Part shown: positions 13,758 through 23,750 of the stretch, piece after piece
Layout of the letters: each line of letters opens with the position of its first letter
Numbering within the stretch: the first letter of the stretch is position 1
Assembly: GCA_028274465.1 (NCBI GenBank)
Contig: CM051458.1
Coordinates: forward strand, 83,286,085-83,350,084
Direction: 5' to 3'
DNA length: 64,000 nt
DNA from: Plantago ovata
Lineage: Eukaryota > Streptophyta > Magnoliopsida > Lamiales > Plantaginaceae
The notes under the pieces: generated by a model
What the model was told of the DNA's origin: nothing
The model's database searches: none
Seen by the model: the letters and a program-made list of their open reading frames with translations, nothing else
Made by a program: the position numbers and the translations under genes

Positions 13758-14868
13758 TAAACATGTTAAAAATCTAATTCGACTTTCACTAATTTCACTA
13801 ATTTGTAACAAGTTCAAATTCAATCTTTCTATACGAAATACATATAAAAATTTAAAAATAAATATTAAAAAAATAATATGAACAAGTAAAAAAAAATTTC
13901 TTGAAACACAAATATTATAACTATTCATATAATAATTTTATACAAATATTTTATACCACCTTATATCTTTACACCTAAACCGCCTCCTTATGTAGTCTTG
14001 GAGAATCAACCGTGCAACTCCCCTTCCCTTTCACCCACCCAAGGCTACACAAAGCTTGTTAGTTAAACACTTAAACTATAGTTCTTAATGAAGCCCAACT
14101 CAATTACCATACATGATGAGCTAATCACTTTTAATCTTTAGTGTTAAAATCTCCAGATTAAATCTTGTCTCTCTCTCTATTAAGTTGGCTTCCAGATTTT
14201 GAGCTACAACACTCCACAGAGCGAGCCCGTGAAAACTAGAGTGAAGCTTGTGAGTGTGCGAGTGTTTGAGTAACAAATATGCCGTTGTGAAAATTGGAGG
14301 ATTATTTTCCTCCTAATCGCCTCTATCTTTTAGGAACATGCTTTGGAAGGGACCTCAAATACGTTAATTACAATCCTGATATTTTTGGGTGCTTGAGTTT
14401 GTTACTAGTTGTGGAGAACTATATAATTATATGGTAAGGTAAGGGGTGTACTTGTTAAACAATTATCGTTGAGGTTTAATGTCAATAAGAATACACACAA
14501 ATTTAAATTTAAAGTTCGTGTAGGTCTATAAATCACAAATAAAACATATTAGAATAGTGAAAATTAACTCGGACTCGGAGTGTAGTTTTCTCTCGAACAC
14601 TTAGTGTTAGGAATTCACATTTCACACACCAACACTCATCAAACAAAGTACACAACAAGTCAACAAGAGACAAATTGAAAACAAAGAATGAACAAGACGG
14701 TATGCCACACTACATACATGGGAACAACGTACACCAACAACTCTTATACTGATGAGAAACAAAACAATAATCACAGGAGATTACAAGCTTCTATCACAAT
14801 TAGCTCATAATCACAGGAGATTACAAGCTTCTATCACAATTAGTTCTCTCTCCCTCCCTCCCCGATTA
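13758..14868. other. Intergenic AT-rich DNA
   Basis: No gene is seen. Near its end there is a 37-bp sequence repeated exactly at 14767-14803 and 14807-14843 (40-bp period). Confidence 0.4.
14767..14843. repeat. Tandem duplication, 40-bp period
   Basis: Two identical 37-bp segments (14767-14803, 14807-14843) separated by 3 bp lie just before the CACTA element. Confidence 0.9.
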
Positions 14869-14907
14869 CACTAAAAACATGCACCACAAGAACCGGCCCA
14901 ATTACCG

Positions 14908-15222
14908 ACGGATGGTATCCGTCGGTAATAGGGTACCGATCCGTCGGTACGCCTTTACCGACGGATCGGCAACCACTTACCGATGGATAAATAGCCCGTC
15001 GCTATTTTATCCGTCGGTAATGCCGTTACCGTCGGTTATTATCCGTCGCTAAATTTAGCGACGGATAATACCGACGGACTGACGAATAAGGGCGTTGACC
15101 AGCCCTTATTCGTCTGACCGACGGATAAATTTATCCGTCGGTGATAGTTACCGACGGATAACTGTATCCGTCGGTGATAGTTACCGATACTTACCAACGG
15201 ATAAAGTTATCCGTCGGTAGAT
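14908..15222. repeat. Sub-terminal inverted repeat array of the CACTA element
   Basis: Many copies of ACCGACGGATAA and its reverse complement TTATCCGTCGGT, some as perfect palindromes of about 20 bp, are packed into 315 bp. The stretch is GC-rich compared with its surroundings and should fold into strong hairpins. Confidence 0.85.
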
Positions 15223-15422
15223 TTCTTTTTTTTTTTTTCTTAATAATTGTACAACAACCTATTTAATAATATAAATTTACGTACTAAAAATTAAAAATCA
15301 TTATTGAATTGAAAATAAAATTCAATAAAATTCGATTCTTCAAAATAGAAAAACGTTTACTACAAATGTAAATGTGAAAGTTTTACAATAGTACTACAAA
15401 TGCCCAACTAAAATGTCAAAAT

Positions 15423-16226
15423 CTAGGGACGACGACCACTAGAACCACGACCATTGGAACCCGAAGGAGCATGAGAACTGCCTTGCAAACCCGCACTCCC
15501 CGTCGTACCAGAGCTCCCCTCCCCGGTCTGAAACACAGCTCCCTCTGCGAACGGGTCTATGTCAATGGGATGCTTCTCCAGCAGCTTCTTCAGCACGAAA
15601 TTCTGCGTCTCCACCTGACACAAGTAATGATCGATGTAGTTAAGAATATGAAAGATAGATGCAAGCAATGTAAATGAGCATACAAGTGGTTATACATCTA
15701 CATGACATATCAACATAATATTAGCATACAAGTGAATATACCTGAGACACAAGTGTGTTCTGAATGGTCATCATCCTAGCATTCTCGGCCCTAAGTGCTG
15801 CCATCTCCTCAGCCAATCGAGAATCTGAGCTGGAAGTAGAACCGGATGAGCGCTGAAATGATTCAGCTGCAAGAGAACGTCCCAAGTTCCCTAAGCCATA
15901 GATCGACCACTTAGGGCCAGGAGGGTTCACCTCGAGGAAGACAGCGTTCTCTTCCTCCATCGTAAGTATGTCACCCTTCTCTTGCATCTTAACCTTGTAA
16001 AAAGTCTCAACCTCCTTCTACAAGCAGTTAAGCAATACATGAGTTGATATATTACAATACATATAGAAACTTTTTAAAAAGAAATACAGTACAAGTAACT
16101 CAAACTACTCATTTATGTACTTACATTCAGTTTCTTGGCTTTCTTGCATGTCCACTTGCCGTTCTTGAACTTGGCATTTTTCACCATGGTCAAGTACGAC
16201 TCACATCCTTGTCCAGTGAGCCTCTG
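15423..16226 (-). pseudogene. Remnant of Transposase_24-type En/Spm protein
   Basis: Three exon-like blocks on the minus strand lie inside the CACTA element. About 16226-16124 encodes LTGQGCESYLTMVKNAKFKN then KWTCKKAKKL. 15987-15742 encodes EVNPPGPKWSIYGLGNLGRS and a short coiled-coil helix (EEMAALRAENARM). About 15616-15423 encodes a Gly/Ser-rich C-terminus. The PPGP...YGLG motif is characteristic of plant Ptta/En/Spm family proteins (Pfam Transposase_24). Only the C-terminal part is present, with no N-terminal exons and no DDE catalytic domain, so it is a fragment. Confidence 0.7.
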
Positions 16227-16724
16227 TTCATTTTGCAAAGTAATAAGTGTCAGTATTTACAATAAAATTTTAAGAATATTGAAAGTGACTGGAGTAAAAC
16301 ACAAGTTAACTTACTGCATTGAGGTCACTTTATGCGTCACTTTATGCGTCATTTTAGTCATATGCGTCATTTTATCCGTCGATAAATACTGGATTTTTTT
16401 GTAGTGATGAATGAATTGTATGAGGGAAATTTTTCTGCTACAATCTACAAGAACTAGACACACACCTATATTTAATCAATTTGCAGTGAGTTGTTGTTGT
16501 AACAACTTTTCCCGCTTCAAAGATCATTCAACAATCATGGCCTTCCAATTAGATGAAGTAATTTGGACCGTCCAATTAGCAACTTGAGCTTACACATCAC
16601 ACTTAACATAGGAATGAAAAAAAAAATTTGAGAACAAAGAAACAGTATTCATTCAATAGCCCATAAAAGGCAAAGCAAGTTACATAGTACAGCAAAATCG
16701 AAACCTTAGGGACTCACTGCTACA

Positions 16725-17075
16725 TTAACCAGCATCTAAGGAATCAAAAAGCAAAACAGCCCCCCCCCCCCCACAACTATCAGCAACAACATTCCTAGCT
16801 AAGTCATGCGCAAGAGCATTCGAGACGCGCCGCACAAACCGAAACGAAGAGACCGAAATAGGGCCAGCCAACTCCTTTATATCCGCAACCAGACAACCCA
16901 AGGACCCCATTGACGGCTCGCGAGCATTCATTTGCTGAATCAAAGATAAACAATCCCCCTCAAAAATCACATGCGAAAATTCAGCTTCCAAAGCCATCAA
17001 CACAACCTCCCGTAGGGCCAAAAACTTGGCGTGTTCAGCACTCCCCACGTTCAGCACCTTCCTTCGCCGCCACAT
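16725..17075 (-). pseudogene. RNase H-like remnant of a non-LTR retrotransposon
   Basis: This 116-residue frame resembles the RVT_3 RNase H-like domain found at the C-terminus of plant LINE polyproteins: AKFLALREVVLMAL, FEGDCLSLIQ with the acidic residue, and the closing SFRFVRRVSNALAHDLAR. The reverse transcriptase that should precede it is absent, so it is a 5'-truncated insertion. Thirteen consecutive C (16760-16772) encode the GGGG run near its C-terminus. Confidence 0.7.
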
Positions 17076-17220
17076 CCCAACACACCCATCTGAGTCCCGT
17101 GTATCATCCTCTCGTGAGAACTATAGTGATGAATATAATGAGAAGACACCTAAATTATTCCAAGAGACGACAATTAAAAAATCTTCTCTCTACAATTTTC
17201 CTCTCTTCAACCCTAGCTCA

Positions 17221-17582
17221 CTTCAAACCTATGTTTTGAAAAACGGAGCCGGAGGTTGAGCCGGACACACCCCCCCCCCCCAAAAAAAATAGGTTTAACC
17301 GGGGTCGGACCTGTTGAGCCGTTATGTGAGCCGATGTACCATTATAATATTATTAATATATAATATACTAATGTGAGCCGATGTACCTTTTTTTTTTGCA
17401 ATTTTACCCAAAAACGGCTCCACCTCCGGCCCAACCGCTTTTCGGTTCACTGATTTTGCCATTTTCGACCGTTTTTTCCAATTTTAGGGCCTTCGGTTTT
17501 TTAGCGGCTTTAGGCCGGCGAGCTCCGATTTCCACGGTTCGACCGGCCGGCTCAACCCGGTTTTTTAAACATAGCTTCAAAC
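17221..17582. mobile_element. Small non-autonomous hAT element nested in the retroposon
   Basis: The element covers 17229-17574 (346 bp). It is flanked by the exact 8-bp duplication CTTCAAAC (17221-17228 and 17575-17582). Its ends are inverted repeats: CTATGTTTTGAAAAACGG on the left and CTATGTTTAAAAAACCGG read from the right, each followed by GAGCCGG-type sub-terminal motifs. An 8-bp duplication with short terminal inverted repeats is diagnostic of the hAT superfamily. No transposase frame is present. Confidence 0.85.
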
Positions 17583-18419
17583 TGCCGCCTCTACAATTTC
17601 TCATCTCCTTCTCCGATTTGGTGTTAACCAACACTAGATCGGAGCAGATTCGTTTCCCTTTCTTTTCTTTCATTAGGTTTTTGCTTTTATTGTTTTAGAT
17701 CATTTTATCGCTTCAGTTTCTTTTTAATCCTTACAACCTCGTTTCTTCTCCTCCACCCCATCACCACCGTCTTTCGGTGAATGCCCCTTACCGGAGTAGT
17801 TGTAGCACTGTACCGGAGGGTCCTCCTTTTGCAAGGCTGTTTTTTTTGCTCCGTTGAGCGTCTCGAGTTTCTTCAGCGCGCCACTCCTCAGTCCTCACTA
17901 ACGTCAGATCTAAGCCCAACTCCGATTGTTACCCGTTCGTGAAGTCGAGGAGGTGTAGGTTGGCAGTGGTACCTAGAAGGCTGTGAGGGTAAAATTGTCC
18001 AGGTTATGGTAAGTTTTAGGATACTCACTTCGAATGTTTCAATCAAAGGTTAATGGTTTTACTGCCATAGTTGAGTTTTTTGAGCTGGTTAGGGAGTTTT
18101 AGCCCGATAGAGAGGTTCTGGTTGTGGTGACGGTATGTGAGTCCTGTGCTTGGTCTGGTGCGTTGCTTGATGGGGTTGGTTGCTATATTTATTGTTTGGG
18201 TGTTGGATGTGCTCTCGAGTGGTAATGGTTTGGTTGGCGTTAGGTGTTTCTCTCTTTGGTTGCTTGGTTCTTTTAGGTTTTGGTGCTCTTTGGTTTCATT
18301 GTTCTTCGGTTTTAGTTCGTTGGAGAGCAATACTCAAAGTGTTAACGGTGGGTGTGAAGATGTTGGTTCAACCGATGACCGAAAAGTCGAAGCTGTTTCA
18401 GGATAATTCGATCGGGCGA

Positions 18420-18740
18420 TCTCAGGTTCTGAAGGTTCAGGTTTAGGAGTTTCCATTGGTTCAAGATCATTTGATTAAGGAGGTTCAGGAGTCTCGGGTT
18501 CAGGTTTAGGAGGTTTCCTTGCCAAGGGGACAGTACCATGTATCAAGTTCGGGAGGTTCAGGTTCAGAAGATTCTAAAAGGTTCAAGTTCAAGAGGTTTA
18601 GATTCAAAAGGTTCACGTTCAAGTTCAGGTCCAAGAGATTCAAGAGGTTTAGGTTTCAAGAGGTGCAGTAGGTTCTAAAGGTTCAAATTTAATATGTTCA
18701 GGTTTTAAGAGGTTCAGGAGGTTCCTGTTGGTTTGGGTGT
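18420..18740 (+). repeat. Degenerate GGTTCAGG-type repeat tract
   Basis: About 320 bp in which GGTTCA, AGGTTCAAG and GGTTTAGG variants recur every 9-15 bases. It lies inside the retroposon. No frame across it has a recognisable product. Confidence 0.7.
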
Positions 18741-18897
18741 TGGATTTAACAACCGGTGTCAAACCACGATTAACTGGATGTTGGTGTTGTTCTCTCTATC
18801 TTTGTATTGTATCGTTTTGAGCATTACTTATGCTCGTTTTGTTTGAATTAATAAAAAAATTCCGTTTAAAAAAATAAATAAAATGATGAATATAATG

Positions 18898-20335
18898 GAT
18901 GATGACAATGACAACAAATGAACTTATAGCTAACTGGAATGCTAACCTTGTGAAATCAATGCGTGAAGGATGTAAAGGATCCCCAACATCACTCTTCTAC
19001 TTTATACTCATGAAACATGCTCAAACCAATCTCTAGTGTGTATACGTATTGCAAGTTTCATGAGGGTTAAGGAACATGCAATAACTAGACATATATAGTA
19101 GTAGTGCATCTCACAAATCACCAATGTTCTACTCGTGTCATTCGGTAGACTCACCGCATCTTATGTTCGTCACTCAACATAAGACAACATCAACCACATA
19201 TACACCTTCAATCACTAAATACAATTCATCACATATAAGAATATTTGAAGTGCATAGAGTACACGAGTTTGGCGGTTCACCCTTACAAAAGAGATGCTTA
19301 GGTACTCTTAGTTTGAGTAGTACAGATCAAAACTATGAAATTATACCGATGTTTGGCGGTCACTGTTGTTTATTTCATTGTTTGGGTGGACCGCCGAACT
19401 CAGTATAATTTTATTCGAAAGTGGTCTTATACCGATGTTTTATTACTTCGATAGAGCTTCGCGACCACATGACCCTTCACTGAATCTTCCAATCACCTTT
19501 TATGGATTTATCTTCATGACGATCACGTAGCTTCCCGATCATTTATTTTCGTCATTTATTTCACGTAGCTTCTCGATCATACATAAATTGTAAATAAACC
19601 ACCGGGGCCCACCTAACACAAGTCGCCTTGCTCGTCGAAAACACGGAAAATAAATCAATTGTTACAAACAAACAATGTCGTTATATTACCTTTCGTCTTT
19701 TAATTTATTTGCTGTGGTAGTTTGTGCCTACAAATAATTGAATTACAAGTTATTTTAAAATTAGAATATAATAACTCTTTGAAGTTTGAGATGTTAATTC
19801 ACAATTTGGACAGATCTAATTAAAATGTGGAAGTGCAATTTCTTTCATGGAAGTGAGTGAATAATAATCCGCGGCCATTAAATTCAGTTGACCAAAGAAA
19901 ATGAAAATTAAGGAACCAAAAACAAAAAGTTTGCCAAAAACTCAAAATAAAGGAAAACCCAAAATAAAAAAAAAAAACCGGGAACCCAAAATTTCCCAGA
20001 CCCAAAACCCTTGAAACAAATTTTTGTACGGTAGCCGCGCTCCAAATTTCGAGAAAACCCAAATTTTTTACCATTTCCGTCTCAACATTTTCAGATACAC
20101 AGTCTAAAAGTCTAAACAAAATATCCCCGCCCTGTTCAAATTCATTTCAAACCCAATTCACCATTCCCCCTCGCGCTCCTTACAAAATTTTCACTCCCTG
20201 TTTATATACTCAACCCATTTTCCACCATCTCTCACTCACTCAATCATTCACAGTCAATCTCATCAGCCCCTTTTCTCCTCCGCTCCTCCGCCCCTCTCTG
20301 TTCCTAGCCCCTTCCGTTTGTTTGATACCTCATCA
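18898..20335. other. Intergenic and promoter region of the A-type cyclin
   Basis: No gene is supported. An imperfect inverted repeat (19265-19282 with 19384-19401, 16 of 18 positions matching) flanks about 100 bp. The last 250 bp are pyrimidine-rich leader sequence before the cyclin ATG at 20336. Confidence 0.45.
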
Positions 20336-21803
20336 ATGGCGGACCAGGAGAGTTGCAGGAGGATCACTCGCCTCGCGGCCAAGAGGAAGGCGGCGGCGGC
20401 GGCCTCGGAGTCAATTGGCGTTGACCAGGTCACGAAGAAGAAGAGGGTTGTTCTGGGTGAGATTCAGAATAATATTCAGAATGATGGTGGGAAGAACAAG
20501 CAGGTGAGGAAACCTAGTAGGGTTTTGAAGAAAGGGAAGAAGGTTGAGATTCTCAAGGCTGTGGACGATGTTGAGGATGCTGTTGATAATGGCGATCCTC
20601 AGATGTGTCAAGCTTATGTTTCTGATATCTATGAGTATCTCCATCTCATGGAGGTAATTTACTGCTCAACCTTTTTAATTTTATTTTGATTCAATTGATT
20701 GGATTGGATTTGATTCCCAAATTGGCTGGATTAGGGTTTTGATGGATCTGATTTGTGTGGTGGTGCAGATTGAGGGTAAGAGGAGGCCTATGGCTGATTA
20801 CATAGAGAAGGTCCAGAGAGACGTGACCGCGAACATGAGAGGCGTATTGGTTGATTGGTTGGTCGAGGTTGCGGAGGAATATAAGCTTCTTCCAGATACG
20901 CTTTACTTGACCATTAACTACATTGACAGATTCTTGTCTGTGAGTGTGCTTAATAGGCAACGCCTTCAGCTTCTCGGCGTTTCTTCGATGCTTATTGCCT
21001 CGTAAGTCTGGCAGACAGTTGTTTGTTGATCTTTTGATGGAAATGGAATGTCCTTTGTTGTTTCTTGACATAGCTGACTGACTGGTTTTATGTAGGAAAT
21101 ACGAAGAGATTACGCCTCCACACGTGGAAGATTTCTGCTACATCACTGATAACACATACACCAAGGATGATGTGGTGAAAATGGAGGCCGATGTGCTCAA
21201 ATCGCTTAAGTTTGAGATGGGGAATCCCACGGTGAAAACGTTTCTTAGAAGATTTACTAGGATTGCTCAAGAGGACTTTGAGGTTTGTTTACTTGTGATT
21301 GTTTTTCTTAGTTCGTTATCATGAGTGGTTTCTGATTTACATATGGCCTAATTCAGAGTTCAAGTTTGCAAATGGAGTTCTTGGGCTGCTACTTGGCTGA
21401 GTTGAGCCTGTTGGACTATGGATGTATAAAGTTCTTGCCTTCTCTGGTGGCTGCATCGGTCGTGTTCCTAGCAAGATTTACGCTTCAACCTAAACAACAT
21501 CCTTGGGTATTAACCACCCCTGTACATTAACATTATACTGATGAAGTTTGGTTACCTGTTTATGTAAAACTGATCAAGTGTTTTTCGTTTGTGTAGAACT
21601 CTGCCCTACAAGTTCAATCCGGATACAAAGCAGCAGATCTCAAAGAGTGTGTCTCCATCATTCATGACTTGCAGTTGAGTAGAAAAGGAGGTTCTTTGGT
21701 GGCGATTCGAGAGAAGTACAAGCAACACAAGTTCAAATGCGTATCAACCCTGTCTCCCCCTCAAGTGCCGGCACTGTTCTTCGAAGACATCAACTCGGAG
21801 TGA
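20336..21803 (+). CDS. CYCA3: A3-type mitotic cyclin
   Basis: Five exons (20336-20653, 20769-21001, 21096-21282, 21357-21506, 21597-21803) join in frame to give 364 residues. A-type cyclins bind and activate cyclin-dependent kinases during S phase and the G2/M transition in the nucleus. Residues 37-45 (RVVLGEIQN) are a textbook destruction box, so the protein should be degraded by the anaphase-promoting complex. The cyclin box starts near residue 125 with [12 protein letters not shown] and continues through [13 protein letters not shown] and [10 protein letters not shown]. The cyclin C-terminal fold follows ([29 protein letters not shown]). The short N-terminus, basic [11 protein letters not shown] start and total length fit the plant A3 group. 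ATG 20336 is preferred because the in-frame upstream codon near 20318 is TTG. Confidence 0.95.
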
Positions 21804-22656
21804 TTTGCAGTGTCTGAAGCAGCTATGTGACCAAAGAGTACATACATAAGGCCTTTTCGAGTATTGATGCATGACCCCTTTGCTTACTGAAGGTGCTGGT
21901 GAATGATCGTAAAGAAGCTCTTGAGATCTTGCTGCATCAAGTTCAACACAACGGTTTTAGTATTTTCGTAGGTGCTCGTGTCTAGTGTAGGCAGCCATAG
22001 ATGATGTGAAGGTGTTGCTTCGCTGATTAGTGTAGCTAGGAGGATCTGTTCTTTGTGCTTAGGTCTTTGGTTTATGTTTCTAGTTCAAGTCATAAATGGC
22101 AATACATACATTTTTGGGTTAAGTTTTCACCGGGGATTCTTTTTTTTGTTTTGTTTGTATAGTTCAGTTGTCCTCAAACATGCTTACTTGAGTAATAAGA
22201 GAAAACCTTTTGTTTGCCAATAAGGGTTAAGAATTCTGCTATGTATAGTTCATTTCTAGACTTCTGTTAGCATAATAATTTGCTCATTGTGCCTATGCTG
22301 TTATGCACAAGAACCCCAAAACTTGCATTTCTACAAGAACACATGCAAGACCATTTAGTTGGGTGGAGCAAAGAGCCATAGAGTTTGGAAGTTTTCAGAG
22401 TTTTGTAACTTCTTGGAAACCATATGACTGTCTTATTATATCCGCTGGCTTTTGAACTCATTTGGTTTCAAATTTCATTTCAGTGGGTTGAATGAAAGCT
22501 TGAAATGCCACTGAAATGAAATCTCACATAGTCACATGCTAATTTTAGGACAATTTTTGCTAGTTCTAGCAAAAGGAAAAAAAAAAGCATTCAAAAGGGA
22601 AAAAAAAAGAAGCATTTTACAATTTTTTTTAACTCCATTTACCTGAACACTTCAAA
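21804..22656. other. 3' flank of the cyclin gene
   Basis: 3' untranslated sequence followed by AT-rich DNA. No further gene is seen. Confidence 0.4.
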
Positions 22657-23750
22657 CTCCATACTAGAGGTGTTATCTGGGCTGTCCGTAGAACAGCCTG
22701 GCCCGGACAGCCCGCCAAATTTAACAGCCCGGAACAACCCGTTTAAAATGAGCCTGGAACAGCCCGTGAACATTTAAAGCAGTGGGCTATATGGGCCTTA
22801 CTCCTAGTGGCCCGCGACAGCCCGGCCCGCGAACACTTAAACCCGGGTGACAGCCCGGGACCGTCACAACCCGTGGCCCGTAACAGCCCGTCACGTTTAG
22901 CCTGTGTAGTCCGCGTATTTGGTCTGATTATAAAATTATATATTATAAATTTGGATTGGTAAATTTAATTGGCCCATTCTAATTCCAATACTAATCCCAT
23001 TTTCTTCATTAAACAAACCCAAGTCCAACTCACAAGTCACAAAACACACACACATCACACGGCAACACAAACACCACACAATTCAATCTAATCTCAATTC
23101 ACCTTCTTCAATCTATTTTCTTCCCTTTTTACCTTTTCAACTTGACATTTGGCAAGTCTTCGAAAAAGATTACGAGAGGGAAATTGCAAAATGTCGCCTT
23201 TGTGGACAAGCTATCCATCATAGGAATGGATTCCCCTTCGCTTCTTAACTACGTCATTTGGGAAAGCATGAATAGTTGAAGTTGAAGACTAATGAGTATG
23301 CAAGCCAATTCATTCGATCGGCTATTATTATTACTATGAATGTAATTCTATGATATTATTCATCGTTTATCAACTATTATTAAGTTGTGCACTTGCTATT
23401 TAGCTACAAGTTCCAACCAAATGTTTGCTTGATTACTTTTTATTCAATTTGAATGTAATCTACAAAAAGAAGGAGATTGAATGGCCCATTTAGAAGTTAA
23501 ACGAGCAGCCCATTTAACGCATACACGTGACGGCCCGTCAAGAAGCCCATTTAAAGCATAATTGTGTCAGCCTGGCACAGCCCGTTAAGAGCCCGGCCCG
23601 TCACATTTATAAATGTCACATGGGCTGGGCCGGGCCTCAATATCTTTTTAAAAGCCCACCCCGCCCCGGTTAAAAATGGCCCACGACAACCCGCCTCTTA
23701 AATGTAGCGGGCTAAAGCGGCCCGGCCCGAATAACACCTCTACTCCATAC
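22657..23750. mobile_element. Non-autonomous hAT element with BED-finger remnant
   Basis: The element spans 22665-23742 (1,078 bp), bracketed by the exact 8-bp duplication CTCCATAC (22657-22664 and 23743-23750). Its ends are inverted repeats starting TAGAGGTGTTAT. Sub-terminal regions are crowded with CAGCCCG/CGGGCTG and GGCCCG motifs on both sides, producing unusually GC-rich flanks around an AT-rich centre. Near 23195-23275 the plus strand reads KCRLCGQAIHHRNGFPFAS, a stop, then LRHLGKHE. This is the CxxC...HxxxxH core of a BED zinc finger, the N-terminal domain of hAT transposases. The catalytic region is missing. Confidence 0.87.

Larger units (their letters stand above)
14869..16406 (-). 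mobile_element. Deleted CACTA (En/Spm) transposon
   Basis: The right end, read on the minus strand, starts CACTACAAAAAAATCC at 16406, the canonical CACTA terminus. The left end begins CACTAAAAACATGC at 14869, a diverged terminus. Next to the left end, 14908-15222 is a dense array of direct and inverted copies of ACCGACGGATAA, the sub-terminal motif that binds transposase in such elements; single related copies lie near the right end. Between them are exon remnants of an En/Spm accessory protein and no catalytic transposase, so the element is non-autonomous. A matching 3-bp target duplication is not evident (TTA left, ATG right), so the left border is less certain than the right. Confidence 0.75.
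17127..18897 (+). mobile_element. Retroposon with 14-bp target duplication, LINE-like tail
   Basis: TGATGAATATAATG occurs exactly at 17127-17140 and 18884-18897, bracketing 17141-18883. The right end carries a LINE-like tail (TTTGAATTAATAAAAAAATTCC then an A-rich stretch of A and AAAT units). Together these indicate target-primed reverse transcription. No reverse transcriptase or nuclease frame is present. The body has a leader-like 5' portion and a stretch (about 18420-18740) made of degenerate GGTTCAGG-type repeats. It is either an internally deleted, non-autonomous LINE or a retroposed transcript. A hAT element has inserted at 17229. Confidence 0.75.

Noticed and set aside
18137..18446. 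Two 88-89-residue hydrophobic plus-strand frames
   Set aside because: They lie within the retroposon, lack any motif and overlap each other in different frames.
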